From Thamnaconus septentrionalis (Eukaryota; Chordata; Actinopteri; Tetraodontiformes; Monacanthidae): a stretch of DNA of 64,000 nt. The position numbers and the translations under genes are program-made. The DNA lies in the NCBI GenBank assembly GCA_009823395.1, contig CM020501.1, positions 7,789,361 to 7,853,360 of the forward strand. Direction: 5' to 3'. This document shows positions 12,721-24,271 of the stretch, one piece after another. Below the pieces are notes generated by a model. That model made no database searches and was not told the DNA's origin. It was given only the letters and a program-made list of their open reading frames with translations. The number at the start of each line of letters is the position of its first letter. Position 1 is the first letter of the stretch.

Positions 12721-13341
12721 AGCTATGTTTACATGGACACAAATAATAGAAATAAAGGCCCAATCAGAGTAAAAGTGCTTAATGTAATCACGAAGTAAGA
12801 AGTAAGAAGTAAGTCACGATTCGGTCCATTCTGAAAGAAATTTCATTCCAAATGAGACAGATGCTTTACGCTGATCATTATTCCGAATGCATCCATCTAC
12901 ACACCCATTCAGATCCTGTCTTCACTGTGCATGTGTGCTACGTCAGAGTGACGCGTTTCCACCTTTGAGGCAGCCAGTCGTTTTTCGGCAAGCAGAAAAC
13001 ATGGTGGAAGGGAAGCAGAACTAGTCTGTTGCTGACACAACTTTCTTGCTGGAAATTTTAAGATAAAAATAAAATGTGAGGGGCACAAAGAGTGAACGAG
13101 CCGAGGACGTGCAGACAACGCGGTGTTTGTTTGCAAGACAGGCGGAAGTACAACTTCTTCTTCTACTACTATTTCTGGAAAATTAGACAACTCTGCGCAT
13201 GCCCAAATGATTTATTCTGATTAAACGCTTGGTGCATCTATACGCACGTCGTGATCGGATCATTTTTCATGTAAACGGCGGATTTGGAATTTACGATCAA
13301 CCGAGATCGGATTGGAGAAATTTGCGCGTGTAAACACAGCT
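12721..13341. mobile_element. Non-autonomous DNA transposon with 3-bp target duplication
   Basis: The left end AGCTATGTTTACA and the reverse complement of the right end, AGCTGTGTTTACA, match at 12 of 13 positions. Both are flanked by ATT (12718-12720 and 13342-13344). A 3-bp duplication would fit a PIF/Harbinger-type element, but ATT is not the usual TWA, so the superfamily is open. No transposase is present. Confidence 0.6.
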
Positions 13342-13344
13342 ATT

Positions 13345-14154
13345 GTCCCTCTTAAATGCACCTCCATAGCAAGAAATGTCCTCTGAAAGCAGGAAGTAAA
13401 GGCTTTGCCGCTACACTTCAGCCAATTAGATGAGGCTGACCTCTGCCTGCAGTGTAACTTCCCCTCCTAATAGAGGTTTTAGATAAATGTTTAATCGGTT
13501 CAATGCGGCAGAGCGAGTGAATCCATTCAGACTCCAACCCGCTCGTTTTCTTCCACCTCCTCGGCGGGCGCTAAATCTGCGCTGTCACTTCACAACGCCT
13601 GGCAAGGAGTCTGACGTTGATGCTTCTGCATAATGATGTCGGCACGGTGGCAGAGGGGCACAACTCAACGTTGGGACTCTGTTTTGTCGCCCTGCTCGGC
13701 TATTGAGTTGTAATCTGCAGGCATCACTGTCTCCTTTAATTGTCGGGGTGGTCTAATCGATCAGCCAGCGATCGTTATCCGCCTTTATTCAGTGATCGGT
13801 GATCGGCTGGTTATCTCAAGGCTGTCTGATAAAGAAGAGCTGATAGGACAGCCGTTTTAATTTCGTATTCAGTGCACTTTATCTTCTTTCGCCATCTTCT
13901 TCTCTCTGCTTTAAATGGTGATACATTCTCTGAAATGGTTCCACAGGGCTCAACTTTCCCCAACTCATTTTTCTATTTGTCTTCTTCTTTGAGAAATCAC
14001 GCTAACCTTCGCAATCGTAAATTACTCCAATAAAGAGTTTCTTGAAGCAGACACATCCATTGACTTGTGCAAGTGGAACTTCCTCATTGGTGGTATCAGC
14101 TGTTTAACAGATAGCGCTTTGAAACACTGGTAATGGCTCACAAAAATCCTTTCT
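13345..14154. other. Intergenic, possible conserved element
   Basis: No gene is seen. Around 13740-13850 there is a cluster of GATCAG/GATCGG and TTATC/GATAA words with partial inverted symmetry, which could be regulatory. Confidence 0.35.
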
Positions 14155-14405
14155 TTGAGCACTTACTGTTGCTCCATCCAGCCAGTCCAGTCTCCTCCAC
14201 ACAACTGCAGCTCACTGGATATTTTCTCTTTCTGGGACCATCCTCTGTTAACCCTTGGGATGATTGTGATGTCATGAAAATCCCAGCAGATCAGCACCTT
14301 GAAACACTCAGACCTACATCCATGGAAGTTTAAAATCACTTCAATCCTCTCTCTGATGAGCTGCTGCCATGTGATTGGCTGATTTGCAATTGGTTCTGTT
14401 CATCT
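14155..14405 (+). repeat. Interspersed repeat of a widespread fish type, copy 2
   Basis: Shares in the same order 'ccacacaactgcagctca', 'ggatattttctctttctggg', 'atgaaaatcccagcagatca' and 'gctgctgccatgtgattggc' with 10145-10535. It is shorter and lacks the 'aagtggccggtgag' end. Confidence 0.65.
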
Positions 14406-14887
14406 GTATTTCCTGAGGTCCCTCTCGATCCCACATCATCATTTCTCATACCAGCTGTGATGTCAGGGTAAAATCGTTAACCCTGACACACATGCACACA
14501 CTCCCACATTGCTCCCTTGCCCTAGCCCTAGCCCTCACCCACACACATGCACACTAACACAACCTTCCACGAGAATTCTAAATATACACACAAAAGAAAA
14601 CTCATCCCTGACAATGTGTTCCCTCCACCAGCACAATAGGTTGATGACACCGCTGGCTGACTCAGCCAGATGGTGGAAATCTTTATTGTGTTAATTGGAT
14701 CCTCGGCTGTCTCTTAAAGACTTTTATCTCCCGCACATCTCCGTGCCCATCTAATCTGGCCTTATCTGCAGGCTCCATCCCAAGGTGATTGCTGAGATAG
14801 TCTCTGCCGCCGAGTTAAAAGAAACGCTGTTGTCTGAGTGAGCAGAAATCGTCTCTCATTTCAAACTTGTCCAAAGTCAGCCTTCAT

Positions 14888-14890
<3 letters not shown>
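14406..14890. other. Intergenic, no gene seen
   Basis: No supported feature apart from a short CA-rich stretch around 14480-14560. Confidence 0.5.
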
Positions 14891-14930
<40 letters not shown>

Positions 14931-15025
14931 TGTGCCATCATTGTGTGAGGATGATCGTCTGAATTGGCACTAAATGTCATTTTGACACTGCAGGCCATCA
15001 TGAAACAAGAGAAACAACACTCGCG

Positions 15026-15057
<32 letters not shown>

Positions 15058-15120
15058 AACACACACAAACTGAATCATCACTCAGACAGACAGACAGACA
15101 GACAGACAGACATACAGACA
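14891..15120. repeat. Microsatellite cluster: (TG)n, (CA)n, (CAGA)n
   Basis: (TG)n at 14891-14919, (CA)n at 15026-15049 and (CAGA)n at about 15083-15120, separated by unique sequence. The spacing and composition are not those of a CRISPR array. Confidence 0.95.
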
Positions 15121-18100
15121 GTGGAGTGAATGAAATAAAAACACAGCTGCCTTGTTCAAATCCCACAATATTGGTTGTGCTGCAGGACAACCATTTCACT
15201 TAATGCTGGCAGCAGCTGCGTTCAGGTCGTTTTTACGTATTTGCGTCCTTCTCGGTTAATGTTTTGGTTGTTACATGTGGAGCACCTCAGGGATCCAAGC
15301 TTGCTTTTAATTGTGGATAACATTTGGCTGGAAAACGCTTCAGACACCTTTGGTGAGGGAAAAAAAACAAAAAACGGTATTGAGACTGCAGCGCACCTCC
15401 ATTTCCGACAGGCTGAAAACCGGAGACAAGTTCAGACTTGGCTGTCGTGCGTCACCTGTTTGGAAGCGAGAGCGAGATGCCTACAGCTTCACTCTTGGCC
15501 GACAATTTGAAGGGAAAACAACACAATTAAAGTCTGCTGCTGCTGCATCATCACTGCCAGCACCTTGGATGGGAAGACCATAGACATTACGATCATGTTC
15601 AGGTTCTGCAGAGTCACCAGCAGAGAAAGAAAAGTTGCACAGGATAAAAAGAACAAAAGCAGAATACCAGAGCTGCAATACCAGCGCTTTTATCAGCTTA
15701 TTTTACCATTTTTGTTCTGGATCACTGCCCTGATGCACCGGTTCATACCATTCATGGTAGCCCAGCATAAAAGTGCGCACCCTATTATTCAGGGCCGACG
15801 GTGTGATTTTCTGCAAAAACGCGCAGGATTCAGCCGATCAAAGTGAGACTTCCCAAAATCTGATTATTTTTTAGGGTGATGTGGAAATGGTGACCTGGCT
15901 CCTATATGTGTCCGCTTGGAACCAAACCTCAAGAATGTGTTTTCCATGATCTGGTAACATCATTTCAATGGCACCTAGAATTAAAAGATTGTTCCAGCCC
16001 CTGTTTTAAATTATTCTTGCACTTAAACTGGAATGAATCCAAATCTTATTTGCCTGTCCATCTTTGGCAAAAAATCATATTTTCTTTGTTTGCAAAAATA
16101 TGTTTTTTCTAAGGCTGAGGATAAACATGATGATATTTTGGAAGAAAAGTACAAAGAGCTGCTCCCCATTAAACTCCTGGGGATAGACCTCAGTCTCTGG
16201 AGTCTCCCTCAAGGTCTGGATTTACAATCCAAATTATGCAATTAAAATTGACAAGTATTTGGAGGAGTCATAAGTCAATGGCTCAGCTATTTAAACTTTT
16301 CACAAAAACTTCAAGTTTTTGTTTTTTTAATCAAATATTCTTGTTTCAATGGTGTTCATTTTACTGTTTGTTGTTAGATTTTTTTGATTTACAGAAGAGC
16401 ATTCACAGACCATTCTGCCAAATTTCTTCAATTTGAATTTCACAGGCTCTTAAGCAGTGATAGAACATGGAAGAATGGATGATGCTGCCTTACCCTTCCA
16501 GTGTAAAATCAGTATTCACTGCTACGTTCTTTATTTTTAGAAGACAATATCAGTTAGATTAGAACTGAGAACCAAGCTCATAACACTGCCTCTGTATCGG
16601 AGTCATGTGAACCCCACTGCTATTAAAACTCCGTTAGACCCGAAACCTCATTGCTCCTAGACGTCCTTACTGCAAAACACAGCACTCCATCTTCCCTCCT
16701 ATGAAATAATGTTAAAATACAGTAACAAAAAAAGTCTCTATAGTTGCCCAAAGACAGCCTTACAATAAAGTGAGATAGGGAATTGTTTCTATTGCAGAAA
16801 TCAGTTCATTATAACATGTGTCATAAGGGTTTAAAAGGCCAGTATGAACACTGAAGAGAACCATGCTAGGCTAAGCTTGCTGCCCGTAGTTACCACTTTT
16901 ATGTGAAAACAGTGCAAACCTGCGCTGACTAGCGCATGAGCTAGCAAGATACGCACTGTGGCAAAGGCAGAGGCGCACCTAGCTAGAGGTCAAGCTAGCG
17001 CGACATGGCATGTTGCCTGGCACTACCACAAACAATTAGGGTTATTTTGCTTTCTCTTTCTGTCTCTGTCGCAAAAATTCCCACAACATAGCTGGGTTCT
17101 ACACAACTGGCGTAGAGAGCTCCAAGAGCCACCCGGCTCTCAGTGAGAAGCATAAATTTGCATGTGATCCACCTTAATTGAATTGTAGAAACTATCTTCT
17201 CTCAGTGGGATTCATATTACGGTTTCATTAAGTGCGCTAACGTGATATGTACTAACTGATGTTTTAAGTTGTCTGAGTAATGGATTCATTAGCAGGATTG
17301 AATTTCTTCATTATGTCACAGTGATTCATGCAGGGTGGAACCTAAGCTAAAAATATTCTCCGTGTTTTGAAACCCACTCCGGCAGTAAATAAAGACGGTC
17401 GGCACACGGACGTAACATTTTTATTAGACAACCACTTCTTTGAAGGACGTGGGCAGAAATGGCCCGATTTCTGTGATGCTCTAATGAATGATTGATGTGT
17501 TTATCTAGCGCCTGGCTCCGTGTGGCAACTCGTTGTTACATGGCAACAGGAAGAAAACTTTTATTTCATTTTATTTTTAACACACCTCCTCGTTTTATCT
17601 CCCTGCAAAACCTTTGTAATGGTGTCATGCTGCCTGATATTTATTTAACACAAAATCTGTGGGCCCTCGACTCCCTCATTACAAAGTGGTCACAGTGGTC
17701 ATAGGTGGCTGTATTTATTGATTTGAGGCATGTTGAGGTGGGTGTTACCGTGAACATTAGGGATGTAGGGACAGAACAAAGGTTATAAATAGTTACTATC
17801 AGTGGAGGTTATGTACTGTAGCCAGATTATTCACTCTATAATAAACAACAAAATATGCACGCAAAGAAAAAACCTTCTGACAATTACAGCGTAGCCCCCA
17901 ACAGCCACAAGGAGCAGTGTCTACTAGGAAAAAGGATGACACAAACGTGAGAAAATCACACACATTTAAGCTTGAAGAAAAAAACTGTTGTGTATAATTC
18001 ACGCACACATGCACACACTTAAACACAGGAAGACACAGACGAGGCGCAGTCTTTGAAACTGCAAAGTGTCGTTTAGAAAGTTTTTTTGTTTTGTTTTTTA

Positions 18101-19770
18101 TTTAAGAATTTGTCGCAATCTTCATTTCTTTTTACTTTGATGATGCATTCTCCGTGACAAAAGGGACCCTGAGCGAGAGATATTCTGACACATTCAGAAG
18201 TCACAGCTGTGGGATTACGCTTCAAACTGAGCTCTGCATTGGTACTATTACTTTTATGTGTTTTTGTTCTGAGATTAGAGGTAATACAACGTTAGCTTTA
18301 CAACATTTTGACATCAAACACCTTACGCAGATGCGCCTGCACTGTAGTGAAGCTCCACTGATATGTTGTCTTGGGGGGAAAAAAAATATTAAGTGGCTTT
18401 AATCATGGCTAAGATTTGACCCACATGTATTCAACAAAGGGTGTGTGTTTTGTGTTTTGTTTTTTTGTCTTGAACAGGAGCTGTTCTGCGAGTTCTACTG
18501 ATCACAGCTGCTGTCATACAGCCAGCACTTGGAACCCTCAGCATGGAGAGAGTGATAAAGGAGTGAGTGTGAAGCGCTCTATCTGAGAGACAGGTTGATA
18601 CAAAGAAATACATGGAAAGACGTACGGCGCAAACACAACTTGCATAACTTTCATTATAACAGACAGTCAGGTCAATTGAGGTTAAGGCCGACCTGACAAT
18701 GCAAAGCTGTCTGCTATTATTAAATATAAGGATACTGGAATTGAACACATTATGGATGATTGTGCCACGTGCACCCAGAAAAGGATCCGTAAAAGGTCCA
18801 AATGCAATGTTCAGCCTAAGTTTAAATTTAAAGTTATGTTGCGTCGACAGAAATTCAAAGCTCCTTCCACCACCACAATACAGTTTCTATTATGTTCCCC
18901 ACTTATTATTCTTTATTTGTATATTCTTTACAAATTGTCATTTTCAATATATTAAAAAAAAACAGCATGTCATATCCATGTTTAACCCTCTATAGGGTGA
19001 GGAACCATATCTAGTCATCTCCAAAAGCATATCATACCACATGATAATACATTTTTAATTAAATAGAAGATGGATTGCTGCTGGTTCCATCGCAAGGTTG
19101 AAGTCACTTTGTGTCTTAGTTCCATGCAGTGATTTGTTTAAGTTTTTTTTACATCGTATCATGAGAAGTTCCTCATTACCAATGTCTTACTGTCCAAAAA
19201 GAAATTAACTTTTTTTTCTAACATTAGTCCCTGCTCAAGTTGAAGATACGCATTTAGAAAAAAAAAATCTTTGACCCTGATTAAGACTTAAACAGAACAA
19301 TTTTCAGAAAGTCACTCACGAAAAATGATCTTCTATCCTCCGCTGACACTCTCAAAGTAAAGTTTTTAAATCTCTAATTGTTTCACTGCCAGCCAGGTCA
19401 GAGACATCATGGCTCAATAACAAATCCTGAGTCTGGTCCTACGAGTGCTTCCAAACACCCTCGCTGTCTCTGCTTTGTTCAGCGTCGATGTTCGCTGTGA
19501 TATTGTTTTCATGTATTCTGTCGTCGTTTGTGAATGTCACATCCTGAGGGCCCGCCCCATCGCACGTCACTGCTTCAGCAAGCTGTAAAATTGTCTTCCA
19601 GCTTCGCTCTTTGGACGCCACCCACTTTGGTCATTTGTAAATCAGTTCTCGTTGTGTGCAGCTTATTTATTCCAACTTTTGTACAAACAGCCAGTGTGTG
19701 TCATCAGCCATCACACATCGAGTTTTCAAAATACATTAAAAAAAAAATTGTGCCCCCCGAAAAGGAATCT
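15121..19770. other. Intergenic, no gene seen
   Basis: A long stretch without a supported exon, RNA gene or recognisable transposon. It contains short T or A homopolymers and A/T-rich blocks. The region 17150-17340 is non-repetitive and could be a conserved element. Open frames here are short and lack known motifs. Confidence 0.45.
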
Positions 19771-19870
19771 TCTGTTATTAATAATTAAAGTTGCTCTAAT
19801 TAGCATAATTAGAATTGCTTGCTCAATAATGAATAATAATCTGCAGCGTTGGGAATAATTGGAGTTGAAT
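19771..19870. promoter_or_regulatory. Candidate homeodomain-site cluster
   Basis: Within about 100 nt there are several TAAT/ATTA cores, including CTAATTAG and ATAATTAG spaced about 11 nt apart, followed by a CTGCAG word. Such clusters are typical of developmental enhancers in vertebrate gene deserts. A/T-rich DNA produces these cores by chance too, so this is a weak call. Confidence 0.25.
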
Positions 19871-20973
19871 ATATTATAGCCTCAATTTCAATTTCTTGTT
19901 TTTTTGTTTGCAATTTTTCTTTCTCTATATTGTGCTGATGTATTCCATGCCCGGCCGCCTCAAGTTCCATCTGTTTATCACCGGGCTCTAGTTCGCCTGG
20001 AAATTCCCCTTCGCCCATTTCTTTTCCATCCCCCAGTTCTCATCTCACTCAGACTAAACAGACACAGAGGCACTCGACAGGGGGGACCAGGCATTAAGCT
20101 GTAACAATTCAAACGAGTATCTTTTTTTAACATGCCACTCGAACAAAACTATTGTGAGATGCAGGGATTTCATACACCCCCTCAGAAAAAGGAACGTGTG
20201 CAATGTGGGAGCATTTCAGATTTTATAATTGCAGCAGAGTAATTTTGTAGTGACTGCGAGCGCTGCTGAATGGGGGGATGTTTGTCTTATTACCAAGAAA
20301 TACCCGCGACTGACTTAATCTTAACCCCCTGAAATAACTGAAATGTGTATTTATATTCCAACAAACAATTGCGAGGAATTTAGAGTATTAATTGTTCTGA
20401 CGGGAAATAAATAAAACACACACACACACACAGGGATCAGACTCAGAGTATAATAGTCATCAGAACGCCCACAGGCCTTGGGTGTGATGGATTCTGTAAA
20501 TGTTTCACTCCTACAAATCGAGATGTGATGCGGGGGGAAAGTTACTGCAGTTCCTTTCTGCGGCGACACCTCTCGTGTGCTGCGTACTCGTCCCACACGC
20601 TCGCCAGGCACCAGCCAGCGCAGGCGCCACTCAGTGTGCACGCTGAGGTCTGAAAGAAAAATTTCAGACTTGGAGGTTTCATTTAACCTCGCAAAGGAGG
20701 TGGAATGTTGAGATTCCTGAGTCCACTATTTCGCAGACGGATCCCAGAAGAACAACAATCATCTTCACGAGATTGGAATAAGAAAAAAGCAATCCGGTGT
20801 CCTTAGAGAGGAGAAGCAGCTCTTCAAACCGGGGTTTAATTGTGGCTGGAGCCAGGGAGGGGGTGGGGCTAGGGGGCGTGTCCTATTATGCTTGTCAATG
20901 ATGCTAACTTACAGAAGAGGGCGCCAACCCAAGGTACCGAACAAACAACCAAAAAATGATTTATTTATAACTA
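19871..20973. other. Intergenic, no gene seen
   Basis: A short (CA)n run lies near 20416-20431. No exon or mobile element is recognised. Confidence 0.5.
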
Positions 20974-20984
20974 AACAATGCAAG

Positions 20985-21354
20985 GGGCGACACGGTGGCG
21001 CAGTGGTTAGCGCTGCCGCCTCACAGCAAGAAGGTCGTGGGTTTGATTCCGGGGCCCGGGCCTGGGACCTTTCTGTGTGGAGTTTGCATGTTCTCCCCGT
21101 GTCTGCGTGGGTTCTCTCCGGGTTCTCCGGCTTCCTCCCACACTCCAAAAACATGCATGTGAGGTCAATTGAATATTCTAAATTGTCCGTTGGTGTGCAT
21201 GTGAGTGTGAATGGTTGTTTGTTTCTATGTGGCCCTGCGATGAACTGGCGACTTGTCCAGGGTGTACCCTGCCTTCGCCCTAAGACAGCTGGGATAGGCT
21301 CCAGCAGTCCCCCGTGACCCTGAATTGGAATAAGCGGGTATAGAAGATGAGATG
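20985..21354 (+). mobile_element. tRNA-derived SINE, full length
   Basis: The head 'ggcgacacggtggcgcagtg' with 'gttagcgctgccgcctcaca' and, further on, 'ggtcgtgggtttgattcc' resembles a tRNA gene: TGGCGCAGTGG is like box A and GGTTTGATTCC like box B of a Pol III promoter. The body includes 'gtttgcatgttctccccgtg' and the 3' part 'cgacttgtccagggtgtacc'. The tail is 'tagaagatgagatg'. The flanks AACAATGCAAG at 20974-20984 and 21355-21365 are identical, an 11-bp target-site duplication, so the insertion is intact and fairly young. It is about 370 bp on the plus strand. Several degraded relatives lie elsewhere in the window. Confidence 0.92.
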
Positions 21355-21365
21355 AACAATGCAAG

Positions 21366-23257
21366 ACCGGAGTGACGGCCAAAACAAACAGGGATGACGG
21401 ACCCGCTGGCCGACCAGGCATTATGGGCTGTGGGACTTGAAGAAACTTTCACCATGTTTTTGCTACAATACAATTGCCACCTAAAATATGTTAGAATTTT
21501 CAGTGGTGCGGCCATTTTCACAAGTCATCCTGGCTGGCTAATTTCCCAGAATGCAACTTTTTCGATTGGCGGCTTTTGTGGGGCAGTAGTGGCGCGAGAA
21601 GTGACGTTCATCACAAATGTGCGAGCCGAGGCAGTGTGTTGTTTTCATTCACGTTGTTTAGCACATGGAGTGCCGTGGAGACCCATCTTCTGTTTATGCT
21701 GCTGATTATGTATACAGTTCAAATATGTTCATTTCCTTCGGAATAATGCAAGTCCTACAACGAAATTGTTCAAATTTGGAAAGAAGAACAGCACACAAGT
21801 GACGGCGTCACTTCCTACGTGGCTACACTACGTCAACACGCCAGCCAGCAAATTTCCCCTCAACATTTTCACCAGCAAAAAAAAGACAAGTACACGTTAT
21901 TCAGGCATTTTCTCCCACCAAAAATAACACCTTTTTAGATCTGTGACATTTTGACAAGAGGGGAAAATTGTAAATGCGTATAAATTACCTGCTTTTTTGC
22001 AAAGTGAAAGGGGGGTTTAAAACTGCACAATAAAGCAAAGCTTCAAATTAGGACATTCTGTCACCTTCAGACTCAAAATAAAGCAATAGAAAACCAAAAA
22101 GCAACCTTTAATTTCCACATCGAGCGTCTGTGCCATGACTCACTAGGCATGGCTTCCATTCAAGTGAATTGTTTCATTACTACAGAAAGTGCAAGCAGTA
22201 TCACTCCAATGTGATCAAGATTAGCCCTTTTTTTTGGCACTCCCAGTTTGCACCAATTCGACCCAATCAGATCATCCCAAACAGAAGAAATATCAAAAAT
22301 AAAATAGAACATTTAAAAATGGAAATAATGAAATAATAGTAATAACAAATTGTTTGTTTACAGTGGGCTCAGTAAATATTTTTTGATTAAACGACAGACA
22401 CGTTTCATTTTTACGTAATAAGCAGTTTCATGCGAGCTTGTAGTTCTCGCACGGCTCTGACACAACACCTCAGAAACAGGCAACAGCCCCAGAAAGCCTT
22501 TGCAGGAGTTTTACAACATTGGTGCTTTATTTGGAAACTGGCCTTCAGCAAATTGCATTTTAAAAAAGTCTATATTTTAAAAAGTAATTGCTCCATGTGG
22601 TAGGGCATTGTGATGAATTTATTGTGAAGCTGCTGTGTCAAGGTTAGCTCTGGCTCCAATGTATTTCAATCTCGGCAGTGTTGGGGTCTTAAATTGATAC
22701 GGGGACAAAGTAATGTTTGAAACGGTGCTGATTTCTTCAGGGAGCCGCCCACCATCTGGATGAGGAAAGGAGTTAATACTCAGAGTGAAGAACATAATTG
22801 CATCACATTTTCTGTGCTGGAAGGGCAATCCACTCTCTCCGTTGCACTAATTAAGTTGGGTGACCAGCACTATTATACCATTTAATAAATACATTTATAG
22901 GTTTTAAATAGTGCAGATTGCATTTTTAAACTAGATTCACCAGTGTGTGTGTGTGTGTGTGTGCATGTCGCTATGTGTGGGTGTGCGTGTGTGTGTTTCA
23001 ACTGTCTAGCAGGAGTTGTCAGCGTATGACAAGACACCATTATTCAAAGTGGCTCTATTATCCACCAAGAGGCTTAAATATTGTATACTTATATGGAAAA
23101 AGAAGAGTAATTCGCATAATTTGGAGCCACCGAGGACGAGGCAATAAAGTCACAGTCATTAAAGGGGGTTTTCACAGATGAAATTAGTTTTCATGCAATT
23201 AAGATTCTCCCCTAATTCTTGACAGGAACTGAGCGCAGAGAAGGGGGAGGGTGCAGC

Positions 23258-23295
<38 letters not shown>

Positions 23296-24119
23296 TTAAT
23301 ACCTTGACATCACAGCCAAACGTAATTAAAAGTGAATGTGATATTTATTAAGATTGCTAGCAAAGGCGGCCACCCACACTTCCTCAAATTTGTTTTGCTT
23401 TTTTTTCTCTTTTGGTCTAAACTTCATTAGCCAGACACAACAGCCTCAGCCTCAAAAACACACCGTGCATGATTTTGATTTCTTGCTGTCCTTGGGACTG
23501 CCGCCCTCTTTTTCCACCATCGCACAGGGACAGGAAATTTAATCTGGCTTCCAATACATGTTGAAAATGTTCACTCTGCTGCGCCGCGCCCCTCCCACCT
23601 TTTTTTTTGCGCGCCCACTCCTGCTCTCGCACGTCTGCAGGCGTAAGTGCGATGGTCCTTTGATGGAGGATGTCAAAGGTGGTCGCCCACGCAGCAATTA
23701 GAGGTGATGGGAGTGTCCGTGAGCGCGTATGTGTGTGATGCGAGCCTGATTCCGCTGAAGGAGTTTTTAATAGAGCTCGCAGAGACAGATGGCGTGCATT
23801 CATTACGGCATGATGGGTTAACACATGTGAAAAGCTCCTTCCAGCCCTCTCAATCAAGCTGTCTTCAACACTTCTTTCACTCGGCTCCCACTGGCCAGCA
23901 CAAAGGCTGGAGGATCAATTAAGGCGAGACGAAAGACGAGGCTCCCAGCTGTTCCGCGGACCTCGGCTCGGTAGGCACCTTCCCACCAAAATGTACCGGA
24001 AACCTTAAGTCCCAGCGAGAGAAAGTACCCAAGACTGGAATGCATGTGTGAAATGAATGGGTTGGCAGTTGAAACCCTGGTTTCATTTCAGCCCACCCAA
24101 ATGTTAAGTCATCATAACT
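21366..24119. other. Intergenic, possible conserved elements
   Basis: No gene is seen. Short GT and AC runs are at 22943-22963 and 23261-23292. The blocks 22770-22880 and 23040-23230 are unique-looking and TAAT-rich, and 23640-23900 has similarly balanced composition. All three are weak conserved-element candidates. Confidence 0.4.
23261..23292. repeat. (AC)n microsatellite
   Basis: An uninterrupted alternating A/C run of 32 nt. Confidence 0.97.
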
Positions 24120-24133
24120 GATGATTTAAATAT

Positions 24134-24257
24134 CCATCCATCCATCTTCTATACCCGCTTATTCCAATTCAGGGTCACGGGGGTCTGCTGGAGCCTATCC
24201 CAGCTGTCTTAGGGCGAAGGCAGGGTACACCCTGGACAAGTCGCCAGTTCATCGCAG
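24134..24257 (-). mobile_element. 5'-truncated SINE copy
   Basis: The reverse complement reads 'cgatgaactggcgacttgtc', then 'agggtgtaccctgccttcgc', 'gacagctgggataggctcca' and a (GGAT)n-like tail, which matches the last 120 nt of the SINE at 20985-21354. It is flanked by identical 14-nt copies of GATGATTTAAATAT (24120-24133 and 24258-24271). The truncation is on the 5' side, as expected from target-primed reverse transcription. Confidence 0.92.
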
Positions 24258-24271
24258 GATGATTTAAATAT

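Noticed and set aside
15083..15120. Regular short repeats that could suggest a CRISPR array
   Set aside because: Contiguous (CAGA)n without unique spacers, in a vertebrate genome.
20985..21060. Possible tRNA gene (box A and box B-like words)
   Set aside because: It is the tRNA-derived head of a SINE with a target-site duplication; no complete cloverleaf continues past the head.
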